64,000 nt of DNA from Nakaseomyces glabratus (lineage: Eukaryota; Ascomycota; Saccharomycetes; Saccharomycetales; Saccharomycetaceae): NCBI RefSeq assembly GCF_010111755.1, contig NC_088960.1, positions 496,001-560,000 on the forward strand, in the 5' to 3' direction. How positions within the stretch are numbered: position 1 is the stretch's first letter; every line of letters starts with the position of its first letter. Position numbers and translations under genes: made by a program. Of this stretch, positions 9,526 to 21,000 are shown piece by piece. Under the pieces are notes generated by a model that saw only the letters and a program-made list of their open reading frames with translations, was not told where the DNA came from and did no database searches.

Positions 9526-10761
9526 TTATTCCATCCTGCACCATGGTCTACCAGTGCTAACTTGATGGTTACAAATAGTAGGCTCTAAACCTAATCCTAC
9601 CAAAGCTGCAATAAAGACGCCTAATGAATCTGCAATGGACACCGCACCCAGTGAGAACTCTCTTTTGTCCATATCGACCTCCTCCAGCACATTCAAGAAG
9701 GTATTCACATAAGAGCTCCCTCCAAGGAGGCCTTCATAGAATATTAGTATCATTATTGGCCACGGTGTGTGCACAATATATATCCAAGCCTGTAAAATAG
9801 TTAGGACTAAATTGAGTCCTTGAAGTGCACTGAGAAAGTACAAATTGTGCATTCGGAATTTGTGTGCTAATGATCTTGAAATGAAAACACCTAACTGATA
9901 AAGTGTTCCATAAGTGACATACATGTCTCTATATTTGTTGAAGAATGGAGGTAAGCCACGACTATCAAGAGGAAACAACAGAGTAGGACTTACGGCCTGG
10001 TTGATAAGATATTCAAACAGATACACTGAACTCAATGGTAACATATAAGGGACCACAAGAGCCTTCAAGTTAACACAAGTACTCTTAAAGTGGTCAATTG
10101 AACTTACAAAAATATTCTGCTCTTCGGTCTTGGATAGCCTGATACTTTCATTAAATGTATCTGTTTGTAGTGCATTTGAATTGCTGTTTCGAATCAAAGT
10201 TTCTTCACCTGAACTTGAGATGCTATCATACTCAATTTGAGTGGTATCTAACTTAAAATACAAGAGAAATGCAAATGGTAATATTGTGAAGCTTAATAAG
10301 GACAATCTGATGGGAAGTTTGAATATCGATGTTAACAGCATATAAACGCTACTTCCAACTATTCCTGCACCACCGGTACCCGATGACCATCCATTTAGTG
10401 CATTTTCCTCAAAAAAATGGGATAATTGTAAAAAGGAAACCTCACCAAAACCTGAAGATACAGAAGCCATAGCAATCCCTATCATGCACAGCAGTAGAGA
10501 TTTTCCAGAAACAAATATCATTCCAATACAACTTAAGGCGATCAACGCGTATATTCTCATAGTATAAGGGATGGACTTTATAAAGAATGGTGCGGTGACT
10601 TTTATCAATAGCGATGGTGTTATGTCCATTAATAATACCAGAGTCTTGGGCACCTTCGGACCCACAATGTCTACCGCAGCGGAAAGAATAACAACATACA
10701 AGACATTGTTCACTAAACCAAATATCCAAAAGAACGCATAGACCCTTTGCTTGCTATTCAT
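9526..10761 (-). CDS. YHC3: Yhc3/Btn1, CLN3 (battenin) family vacuolar membrane protein
   Basis: This 411-residue polytopic protein begins MNSKQRVYAFFWIFGLVNNVLYVVI, matching the CLN3 family's conserved first membrane span (FGLxNNxxYVxxL). About ten hydrophobic spans follow, and a family-typical LLGGSSYVNTF lies near residue 345. Btn1/Yhc3 sits in the vacuolar membrane and influences vacuolar pH and basic amino acid (arginine) transport; its human counterpart is CLN3. S. cerevisiae Yhc3 is 408 aa. The loop at about residues 175-210 is Ser/Asn-rich and cytosolic-like. The orthologue of BIT61 (YJL058C), which lies between IKS1 and YHC3 in S. cerevisiae, is absent here. Confidence 0.94.
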   Translation of the reverse strand: MNSKQRVYAFFWIFGLVNNVLYVVILSAAVDIVGPKVPKTLVLLMDITPSLLIKVTAPFFIKSIPYTMRIYALIALSCIGMIFVSGKSLLLCMIGIAMASVSSGFGEVSFLQLSHFFEENALNGWSSGTGGAGIVGSSVYMLLTSIFKLPIRLSLLSFTILPFAFLLYFKLDTTQIEYDSISSSGEETLIRNSNSNALQTDTFNESIRLSKTEEQNIFVSSIDHFKSTCVNLKALVVPYMLPLSSVYLFEYLINQAVSPTLLFPLDSRGLPPFFNKYRDMYVTYGTLYQLGVFISRSLAHKFRMHNLYFLSALQGLNLVLTILQAWIYIVHTPWPIMILIFYEGLLGGSSYVNTFLNVLEEVDMDKREFSLGAVSIADSLGVFIAALVGLGLEPTICNHQVSTGRPWCRME

Positions 10762-11114
10762 TGTTCAAGAACACATCAGATTTTATACTAGCAGCTCCTT
10801 CTCATCAAGTCAAACTGGTTATTCTACTGACTCAATGTATACACTCTTGTTGGAACTTTTATTCTAAGTGACTAATATGGTGAGCTCATCGATGTCATTT
10901 TTCAGCTTTTAAGCAGCCCATATTCGCGATAATGAAAATTTAAGGCTAAATGAGTTTATAGTTGCAAGTAACTACTATAATGAAATGTCGATATTGTATT
11001 TGTTCTATCTATTATCTCTAGTATTTAAGGTCTATAATACTATTAGCTAGGGATGTGATATTGGCCTCACCCAAGTTGTGTGGTTTTAGGTATCTATATC
11101 TATACTTTCTTGGT
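10762..11114. other. Intergenic: YHC3 promoter and BNA3 3' region
   Basis: This is 353 bp of AT-rich sequence between two minus-strand genes. No ORF, tRNA or repeat is supported. Confidence 0.6.
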
Positions 11115-12416
11115 TCATAAATAATCTTTTAGGAGTTGGAATCTCTCAGCAGCTTTAGCTAAATATTCATCTTCTTTGCATACAGCAAACCTCAGCAAAG
11201 TTTCGGCATCTTTCTCGTGTTCTTTAATGTAGAATTCTGTGGGTGGGATAGCTACAATTCCAATTTCATTGATTAGCCAGTATGAAATTCTGAAGTCCTT
11301 TGCCTTCTCCAACAATTCTTCTGGGTAGACGTAGTCCTCTGGTATCTTAACCTTTGAGAAATCTACAAGAATGAAATAAGTACCTTCTGGCTGTGTATAG
11401 TTAAGACCCAATTTATCAAATGCAGTGGTTAAAATTTCGAATTTCTTCCTATACTCTTCTCTCATCTTAGGAAAGTAATCGATCTTCAAAGCGTGTTCAA
11501 TAGAGCCAGCACAAGCCTCCTGTAATGGCGATGGTGACGCAAAGCAAATTCTGGTATGAGCTTTTGAAACATAGTTCAGCAGTTGGTCGTTTTTTGAAAT
11601 AATCCAACCAATTCTCCAGCCTGTAGCGGCAAAAGATTTGCCTGCAGATCCCACAGTTAAGGTCAAGTTAGCGATGTCCTCATTAATATTTGCAATCCTT
11701 GGGAAACTCTCAGTGAAGTATAAATGCTCATAAACTTCATCCGAAATTACCACAGTGTTATGTTCAACACAAAGCTGGGCTAATTTAGTCAATTCTTGCT
11801 CTGTGAACACTTTACCGATCGGGTTATGAGGAGTGTTGATAATCACAGCTTTAGTCTTGTTATTAAAGGTCTTCTCTAATGCATCCCAATCAATTTGCCA
11901 TTCATCACCAGTAGTGTTGCGTGTCTTCATTTCCTTAGGAGGATGAATAGGCACATAGCGCACGACACCACCACATAGTTCTATGTTTGGGATGTACTGG
12001 TCAAAGAAAGGTTCAAAAACAATAACCTCATCGCCGGCATTCAAAATACCCATGAGACACGAAAGTATACCTTCGTTGGCACCTGTTGTGACCAGCACAT
12101 TCTGGTTGTCTATGAAGTCTCCAAAAACAGGCTTGTACAACTCGACCAAAGACTTAATCAAGGATGGTCTACCTCTTGTAGGGGAGTACTGGTTCACCAA
12201 GGGCACGTCTAGGGCAGACTTGGCTGCATTAATGGCAAATTGCGGTGGTGAGTACGAGAAGAAACCCTGTCCTAAATTGATCAACTCTCGTCCCTCGCTC
12301 TTCCCTACTGCAGAAGCAGCAAATTCATTGGTGAGCGTCCACACATCCTTCGAAGTGTTCTTCTGGAAATACTTATTTGGTGTTATCTTAGTCATTCTGT
12401 TCAAAGTCCTTTTCAT
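11115..12416 (-). CDS. BNA3: Bna3, kynurenine aminotransferase
   Basis: This 433-residue class I/II PLP-dependent aminotransferase carries the substrate-loop motif NLGQGFFSYSPP, the NTPHNPIGKV segment (about 194-203), SDEVYEHL, and the PLP-lysine motif SAGKSFAATGWRIGW with Lys260. Bna3 converts kynurenine to kynurenic acid, a side branch of tryptophan breakdown. S. cerevisiae Bna3 is 444 aa and dually cytosolic/mitochondrial. The basic N-terminus (MKRTLNRMTKITPNKYFQK) could be a presequence, and Met8 is an alternative start. The gene borders the adhesin locus. In S. cerevisiae its next neighbour is NUP82, which lies 38 kb away in this window. Confidence 0.93.
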   Translation of the reverse strand: MKRTLNRMTKITPNKYFQKNTSKDVWTLTNEFAASAVGKSEGRELINLGQGFFSYSPPQFAINAAKSALDVPLVNQYSPTRGRPSLIKSLVELYKPVFGDFIDNQNVLVTTGANEGILSCLMGILNAGDEVIVFEPFFDQYIPNIELCGGVVRYVPIHPPKEMKTRNTTGDEWQIDWDALEKTFNNKTKAVIINTPHNPIGKVFTEQELTKLAQLCVEHNTVVISDEVYEHLYFTESFPRIANINEDIANLTLTVGSAGKSFAATGWRIGWIISKNDQLLNYVSKAHTRICFASPSPLQEACAGSIEHALKIDYFPKMREEYRKKFEILTTAFDKLGLNYTQPEGTYFILVDFSKVKIPEDYVYPEELLEKAKDFRISYWLINEIGIVAIPPTEFYIKEHEKDAETLLRFAVCKEDEYLAKAAERFQLLKDYL

Positions 12417-13409
12417 ATGTGGCTCTCTCTACCTTGAAAACAACTAACGCAATGAAAGTAACTTAGAAAATTGAATGTAGTATTACAATACAGCATCAAT
12501 TGATAGCTTTATATGATCAAAGAATTCAGGATCCTCTTGAAATCTAAAGTGTAATTGAAGTGAAATTATTGCGTCGAAATCATCCTCCGATAGAAATCAA
12601 GAACCATCCCAACAGCCACCACACCTTTCAGTGTAGTGATGTTGAAGCATTTATAAAACTGTGTGAATTATCATCAATAAGAACAGGAGTGACAGAGACA
12701 CTTAGTGACACTCAGTGACACTCAGTGACACTCAACGAGATGTGGATAAAGTAATCATCTGGAAAGTCATATGAAGACTGGTATTTGAATGCCAACATAT
12801 AATTGCTTAAGATAGTCGACTATCTACAAGCTGGTGCAGGGCATAAGCTTATAGCCATTCGATATTAATTAGAGCTTTGGCTATGATTGTGTATCATTGA
12901 AGGATAAATAGATATATAATATTTCTGATGTTCTTGTAAGCTCACTAGCTGAATTTATTCAAGTTGTGGAACCATTTGACCAAAACATAAAATTTGAAGA
13001 ATAATATATAGTAAAAAATGGAAAATTGTAAGCATATTGTAGTATGCAGATTTAAGGTTGGCCAATAGCCCATAATTACTTTCTTCCATAGAGATTTAAA
13101 AACAGAAAACACAAATAGGAATTAATATAGATATAAAGTGTCTTAATTCTTATTGAAAATACGAAAAAAAATATATATTGATATTGAGATGCCCAGTATT
13201 GAAATAATATTAAATCATAGGCCCTTTCGAATAAAAGATAGATACAAAAACGTTCATAATAAAATCATAATGAAATAGAAAATAGAAAATGGAAGACAAA
13301 AAAAGAGAAGAAGGGCTGCTCATTATTGAGCAACCTCAAGAAAGTTTTGCTGTTGACTCACTTCTTTGATGATAGCAAAGCAATGAACTAAGCGACAAAA
13401 TCATCTCAA
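12417..13409. other. Intergenic: BNA3 promoter and adhesin 3' region
   Basis: This is 993 bp of AT-rich sequence with no supportable gene. It contains a small tandem repeat of a 10-bp unit (12701-12734). The AT-rich stretch closest to the adhesin stop codon (about 13100-13300) probably contains its polyadenylation signals. Confidence 0.6.
12701..12734. repeat. Short tandem repeat, 10-bp unit
   Basis: The unit CTCAGTGACA is repeated about 3.4 times (first copy CTTAGTGACA) in the BNA3 upstream region. Confidence 0.8.
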
Positions 13410-13666
13410 TTAAACGATAATACAAAGTACAATACCGGATAATACAACAGCCGCATATAACTTACTAACATTCAATTTCTCTCCTGCACCAGTGAATGTT
13501 GCTGAAGACACGGATGATGGTGATACAGTTGGAACAGTGTGTGTACCTTGCAATGTTGTCCGCGAAGACTTATTGGTAGGAGAGGAAATATTGGCTTGTG
13601 AATTTATAGGTGTATTTGAGATAATATTTTGGGATAAGAATTCAGAAGACGATGGTATCAATGTTC

Positions 13667-14575
13667 TTATTGTGGTTGGGCTACCATTGCCGTCAGTGGT
13701 GGTGATGTGGGATACAAATACAGATGTTGGTGTACCATTCGATGTGATGACAGTGGTATGGTCGCTTTCCCCAGCATTGTTGCCGGCTGAGTTACCGTTG
13801 TTGTTGCCGCTGTTGTTGCCGCTGTTGTTGCCGCTGTTGTTACCACTGTTGTTACCACTAGATGGCAATGCAAGTGTGGTAGCTATGGTGGATGGGTTAC
13901 CATTGCTGTCAGTTGTAGTGATGTGGGATACAAATACAGATGTTGGTGTACCATTCGATGTGATGACAGTGGTATGGTCGCTTTCCCCAGCATTGTTGCC
14001 GGCTGAGTTACCGTTGTTGTTGCCGCTGTTGTTGCCGCTGTTGTTGCCGCTGTTGTTACCACTGTTGTTACCACTAGATGGCAATGCAAGTGTGGTAGCT
14101 ATGGTGGATGGGTTACCATTGCTGTCAGTTGTAGTGATGTGGGATACAAATACAGATGTTGGTGTACCATTCGATGTGATGACAGTGGTATGGTCGCTTT
14201 CCCCAGCATTGTTGCCGGCTGAGTTACCGTTGTTGTCGCCGCTGTTGTTGCCGCTGTTGTTGCCGCTGTTGTTGCCGCTGTTGTTGCCGCTGTTGTTACC
14301 ACTGTTGTTACCACTAGATGGCAATGCAAGTGTGGTAGCTATGGTGGATGGGTTACCATTGCTGTCAGTTGTAGTGATGTGGGATACAAATACAGATGTT
14401 GGTGTACCATTCGATGTGATGACAGTGGTATGGTCGCTTTCCCCAGCATTGTTGCCGGCTGAGTTACCGTTGTTGTCGCCGCTGTTGTTGACGCTGTTGT
14501 TGCCGCTGTTGTTGCCGCTGTTGTTACCACTGTTGTTACCACTAGATGGCAATGCAAGTGTAGTAGCTACTGTGG
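13667..14575 (-). repeat. Four C-terminal blocks with (GNNS)n minisatellite
   Basis: There are four consecutive blocks, spaced 216, 240 and about 228 bp. Each consists of a diverged SHITT-type segment (VFVSHITTTDSNGNPSTIATT) followed by tandem GNNS tetrapeptides (12-bp units) and a DNNGNSAGNNAGESDHTTV stretch. Block lengths differ by multiples of 12 bp, so length variation comes from the GNNS units. The blocks look like SHITT units that have diverged and acquired an internal minisatellite. Confidence 0.88.
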
Positions 14576-16164
14576 TTGGATTACCATTGCTATCAGTGGT
14601 GGTGATGTGCGAGATAATGTCTGTGTGAACAACACCTTCCTTGTCAGTGGTGACTGTGGTCTTGTCCTTACCATCGTCGCTTGGAGATGGGTAGGTGGTC
14701 AAGATAGTCGTTGGCTTACCGTCAGAGTCAGTGGTGGTGATGTGCGAGATAATGTCTGTGTGAACAACACCATCCTTGTCAGTGGTGACTGTGGTCTTGT
14801 CCTTACCATCGTCGCTTGGAGATGGGTAGGTGGTCAAGATAGTCGTTGGCTTACCGTCAGAGTCAGTGGTGGTGATGTGCGAGATAATGTCTGTGTGAAC
14901 AACACCATCCTTGTCAGTGGTGACTGTGGTCTTGTCCTTACCATCGTCGCTTGGAGATGGGTAGGTGGTCAAGATAGTCGTTGGCTTACCGTCAGAGTCA
15001 GTGGTGGTGATGTGCGAGATAATGTCTGTGTGAACAACACCATCCTTGTCAGTGGTGACTGTGGTCTTGTCCTTACCATCGTCGCTTGGAGATGGGTAGG
15101 TGGTCAAGATAGTCGTTGGCTTACCGTCAGAGTCAGTGGTGGTGATGTGCGAGATAATGTCTGTGTGAACAACACCATCCTTGTCAGTGGTGACTGTGGT
15201 CTTGTCCTTACCATCGTCGCTTGGAGATGGGTAGGTGGTCAAGATAGTCGTTGGCTTACCGTCAGAGTCAGTGGTGGTGATGTGCGAGATAATGTCTGTG
15301 TGAACAACACCATCCTTGTCAGTGGTGACTGTGGTCTTGTCCTTACCATCGTCGCTTGCAGATGGGTAGGTGGTCAAGATAGTCGTTGGCTTACCGTCAG
15401 AGTCAGTGGTGGTGATGTGCGAGATAATGTCTGTGTGAACAACACCATCCTTGTCAGTGGTGACTGTGGTCTTGTCCTTACCATCGTCGCTTGGAGATGG
15501 GTAGGTGGTCAAGATAGTCGTTGGCTTACCGTCAGAGTCAGTGGTGGTGATGTGCGAGATAATGTCTGTGTGAACAACACCATCCTTGTCAGTGGTGACT
15601 GTGGTCTTGTCCTTACCATCGTCGCTTGGAGATGGGTAGGTGGTCAAGATAGTCGTTGGCTTACCGTCAGAGTCAGTGGTGGTGATGTGCGAGATAATGT
15701 CTGTGTGAACAACACCATCCTTGTCAGTGGTGACTGTGGTCTTGTCCTTACCATCGTCGCTTGGAGATGGGTAGGTGGTCAAGATAGTCGTTGGCTTACC
15801 GTCAGAGTCAGTGGTGGTGATGTGCGAGATAATGTCTGTGTGAACAACACCATCCTTGTCAGTGGTGACTGTGGTCTTGTCCTTACCATCGTCGCTTGCA
15901 GATGGGTAGGTGGTCAAGATAGTCGTTGGCTTACCGTCAGAGTCAGTGGTGGTGATGTGCGAGATAATGTCTGTGTGAACAACACCATCCTTGTCAGTGG
16001 TGACTGTGGTCTTGTCCTTACCATCGTCGCTTGGAGATGGGTAGGTGGTCAAGATAGTCGTTGGCTTACCGTCAGAGTCAGTGGTGGTGATGTGCGAGAT
16101 AATGTCTGTGTGAACAACACCATCCTTGTCAGTGGTGACTGTGGTCTTGTCCTTACCATCGTCG

Positions 16165-18055
16165 CTTGCAGATGGGTAGGTGGTCAAGATAGTCGTTGGC
16201 TTACCGTCAGAGTCAGTGGTGGTGATGTGCGAGATAATGTCTGTGTGAACAACACCATCCTTGTCAGTGGTGACTGTGGTCTTGTCCTTACCATCGTCGC
16301 TTGGAGATGGGTAGGTGGTCAAGATAGTCGTTGGCTTACCGTCAGAGTCAGTGGTGGTGATGTGCGAGATAATGTCTGTGTGAACAACACCATCCTTGTC
16401 AGTGGTGACTGTGGTCTTGTCCTTACCATCATCGCTTGGAGATGGGTAGGTGGTCAAGATAGTCGTTGGCTTACCGTCAGAGTCAGTGGTGGTGATGTGC
16501 GAGATAATGTCTGTGTGAACAACACCATCCTTGTCAGTGGTGACTGTGGTCTTGTCCTTACCATCGTCGCTTGGAGATGGGTAGGTGGTCAAGATAGTCG
16601 TTGGCTTACCGTCAGAGTCAGTGGTGGTGATGTGCGAGATAATGTCTGTGTGAGCAACACCATCCTTGTCAGTGGTGACTGTGGTCTTGTCCTTACCATC
16701 GTCGCTTGGAGATGGGTAGGTGGTCAAGATAGTCGTTGGCTTACCGTCAGAGTCAGTGGTGGTGATGTGCGAGATAATGTCTGTGTGAACAACACCATCC
16801 TTGTCAGTGGTGACTGTGGTCTTGTCCTTACCATCGTCGCTTGGAGATGGGTAGGTGGTCAAGATAGTCGTTGGCTTACCGTCAGAGTCAGTGGTGGTGA
16901 TGTGCGAGATAATGTCTGTGTGAACAACACCATCCTTGTCAGTGGTGACTGTGGTCTTGTCCTTACCATCGTCGCTTGGAGATGGGTAGGTGGTCAAGAT
17001 AGTCGTTGGCTTACCGTCAGAGTCAGTGGTGGTGATGTGCGAGATAATGTCTGTGTGAACAACACCATCCTTGTCAGTGGTGACTGTGGTCTTGTCCTTA
17101 CCATCGTCGCTTGCAGATGGGTAGGTGGTCAAGATAGTCGTTGGCTTACCGTCAGAGTCAGTGGTGGTGATGTGCGAGATAATGTCTGTGTGAACAACAC
17201 CATCCTTGTCAGTGGTGACTGTGGTCTTGTCCTTACCATCGTCGCTTGGAGATGGGTAGGTGGTCAAGATAGTCGTTGGCTTACCGTCAGAGTCAGTGGT
17301 GGTGATGTGCGAGATAATGTCTGTGTGAACAACACCATCCTTGTCAGTGGTGACTGTGGTCTTGTCCTTACCATCATCGCTTGGAGATGGGTAGGTGGTC
17401 AAGATAGTCGTTGGCTTACCGTCAGAGTCAGTGGTGGTGATGTGCGAGATAATGTCTGTGTGAACAACACCATCCTTGTCAGTGGTGACTGTGGTCTTGT
17501 CCTTACCATCGTCGCTTGGAGATGGGTAGGTGGTCAAGATAGTCGTTGGCTTACCGTCAGAGTCAGTGGTGGTGATGTGCGAGATAATGTCTGTGTGAGC
17601 AACACCATCCTTGTCAGTGGTGACTGTGGTCTTGTCCTTACCATCGTCGCTTGGAGATGGGTAGGTGGTCAAGATAGTCGTTGGCTTACCGTCAGAGTCA
17701 GTGGTGGTGATGTGCGAGATAATGTCTGTGTGAACAACACCATCCTTGTCAGTGGTGACTGTGGTCTTGTCCTTACCATCGTCGCTTGGAGATGGGTAGG
17801 TGGTCAAGATAGTCGTTGGCTTACCGTCAGAGTCAGTGGTGGTGATGTGCGAGATAATGTCTGTGTGAACAACACCATCCTTGTCAGTGGTGACTGTGGT
17901 CTTGTCCTTACCATCGTCGCTTGGAGATGGGTAGGTGGTCAAGATAGTCGTTGGCTTACCGTCAGAGTCAGTGGTGGTGATGTGCGAGATAATGTCTGTG
18001 TGAACAACACCATCCTTGTCAGTGGTGACTGTGGTCTTGTCCTTACCATCGTCGC
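16165..18055 (-). repeat. Nested 945-bp (seven-unit) duplication inside the SHITT array
   Basis: Three rare variants recur 945 bp apart: TTGCAGATGG (16168 and 17113), ATC in CATCATCGC (16431 and 17376) and GAGC (16652 and 17597). Seven SHITT units therefore duplicated as a block. Confidence 0.8.
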
Positions 18056-21000
18056 TTGGAGATGGGTAGGTGGTCAAGATAGTCGTTGGCTTACCGTCAG
18101 AGTCAGTGGTGGTGATGTGCGAGATAATGTCTGTGTGAACAACACCATCCTTGTCAGTGGTGACTGTGGTCTTGTCCTTACCATCGTCGCTTGGAGATGG
18201 GTAGGTGGTCAAGATAGTCGTTGGCTTACCGTCAGAGTCAGTGGTGGTGATGTGCGAGATAATGTCTGTGTGAGCAACACCATCCTTGTCAGTGGTGACT
18301 GTGGTCTTGTCCTTACCATCGTCGCTTGGAGATGGGTAGGTGGTCAAGATAGTCGTTGGCTTACCGTCAGAGTCAGTGGTGGTGATGTGCGAGATAATGT
18401 CTGTGTGAACAACACCATCCTTGTCAGTGGTGACTGTGGTCTTGTCCTTACCATCGTCGCTTGGAGATGGGTAGGTGGTCAAGATAGTCGTTGGCTTACC
18501 GTCAGAGTCAGTGGTGGTGATGTGCGAGATAATGTCTGTGTGAACAACACCATCCTTGTCAGTGGTGACTGTGGTCTTGTCCTTACCATCGTCGCTTGGA
18601 GATGGGTAGGTGGTCAAGATAGTCGTTGGCTTACCGTCAGAGTCAGTGGTGGTGATGTGCGAGATAATGTCTGTGTGAACAACACCATCCTTGTCAGTGG
18701 TGACTGTGGTCTTGTCCTTACCATCGTCGCTTGGAGATGGGTAGGTGGTCAAGATAGTCGTTGGCTTACCGTCAGAGTCAGTGGTGGTGATGTGCGAGAT
18801 AATGTCTGTGTGAACAACACCATCCTTGTCAGTGGTGACTGTGGTCTTGTCCTTACCATCGTCGCTTGGAGATGGGTAGGTGGTCAAGATAGTCGTTGGC
18901 TTACCGTCAGAGTCAGTGGTGGTGATGTGCGAGATAATGTCTGTGTGAACAACACCATCCTTGTCAGTGGTGACTGTGGTCTTGTCCATACCATCGTCGC
19001 TTGGAGATGGGTAGGTGGTCAAGATAGTCGTTGGCTTACCGTCAGAGTCAGTGGTGGTGATGTGCGAGATAATGTCTGTGTGAACAACACCATCCTTGTC
19101 AGTGGTGACTGTGGTCTTGTCCTTACCATCGTCGCTTGGAGATGGGTAGGTGGTCAAGATAGTCGTTGGCTTACCGTCAGAGTCAGTGGTGGTGATGTGC
19201 GAGATAATGTCTGTGTGAACAACACCATCCTTGTCAGTGGTGACTGTGGTCTTGTCCTTACCATCATCGCTTGGAGATGGGTAGGTGGTCAAGATAGTCG
19301 TTGGCTTACCGTCAGAGTCAGTGGTGGTGATGTGCGAGATAATGTCTGTGTGAACAACACCATCCTTGTCAGTGGTGACTGTGGTCTTGTCCTTACCATC
19401 GTCGCTTGGAGATGGGTAGGTGGTCAAGATAGTCGTTGGCTTACCGTCAGAGTCAGTGGTGGTGATGTGCGAGATAATGTCTGTGTGAACAACACCATCC
19501 TTGTCAGTGGTGACTGTGGTCTTGTCCTTACCATCATCGCTTGGAGATGGGTAGGTGGTCAAGATAGTCGTTGGCTTACCGTCAGAGTCAGTGGTGGTGA
19601 TGTGCGAGATAATGTCTGTGTGAACAACACCATCCTTGTCAGTGGTGACTGTGGTCTTGTCCTTACCATCGTCGCTTGGAGATGGGTAGGTGGTCAAGAT
19701 AGTCGTTGGCTTACCGTCAGAGTCAGTGGTGGTGATGTGCGAGATAATGTCTGTGTGAGCAACACCATCCTTGTCAGTGGTGACTGTGGTCTTGTCCTTA
19801 CCATCGTCGCTTGGAGATGGGTAGGTGGTCAAGATAGTCGTTGGCTTACCGTCAGAGTCAGTGGTGGTGATGTGCGAGATAATGTCTGTGTGAACAACAC
19901 CATCCTTGTCAGTGGTGACTGTGGTCTTGTCCTTACCATCGTCGCTTGGAGATGGGTAGGTGGTCAAGATAGTCGTTGGCTTACCGTCAGAGTCAGTGGT
20001 GGTGATGTGCGAGATAATGTCTGTGTGAACAACACCATCCTTGTCAGTGGTGACTGTGGTCTTGTCCTTACCATCGTCGCTTGGAGATGGGTAGGTGGTC
20101 AAGATAGTCGTTGGCTTACCGTCAGAGTCAGTGGTGGTGATGTGCGAGATAATGTCTGTGTGAACAACACCATCCTTGTCAGTGGTGACTGTGGTCTTGT
20201 CCTTACCATCGTCGCTTGCAGATGGGTAGGTGGTCAAGATAGTCGTTGGCTTACCGTCAGAGTCAGTGGTGGTGATGTGCGAGATAATGTCTGTGTGAAC
20301 AACACCATCCTTGTCAGTGGTGACTGTGGTCTTGTCCTTACCATCGTCGCTTGGAGATGGGTAGGTGGTCAAGATAGTCGTTGGCTTACCGTCAGAGTCA
20401 GTGGTGGTGATGTGCGAGATAATGTCTGTGTGAACAACACCATCCTTGTCAGTGGTGACTGTGGTCTTGTCCTTACCATCATCGCTTGGAGATGGGTAGG
20501 TGGTCAAGATAGTCGTTGGCTTACCGTCAGAGTCAGTGGTGGTGATGTGCGAGATAATGTCTGTGTGAACAACACCATCCTTGTCAGTGGTGACTGTGGT
20601 CTTGTCCTTACCATCGTCGCTTGGAGATGGGTAGGTGGTCAAGATAGTCGTTGGCTTACCGTCAGAGTCAGTGGTGGTGATGTGCGAGATAATGTCTGTG
20701 TGAGCAACACCATCCTTGTCAGTGGTGACTGTGGTCTTGTCCTTACCATCGTCGCTTGGAGATGGGTAGGTGGTCAAGATAGTCGTTGGCTTACCGTCAG
20801 AGTCAGTGGTGGTGATGTGCGAGATAATGTCTGTGTGAACAACACCATCCTTGTCAGTGGTGACTGTGGTCTTGTCCTTACCATCGTCGCTTGGAGATGG
20901 GTAGGTGGTCAAGATAGTCGTTGGCTTACCGTCAGAGTCAGTGGTGGTGATGTGCGAGATAATGTCTGTGTGAACAACACCATCCTTGTCAGTGGTGACT

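Noticed and set aside
13492..14628. Plus-strand frame opposite the GNNS blocks, encoding Leu/Pro repeats
   Set aside because: It is a shadow of the minus-strand (GNNS)n repeats; the sense frame has the expected GPI-protein features.
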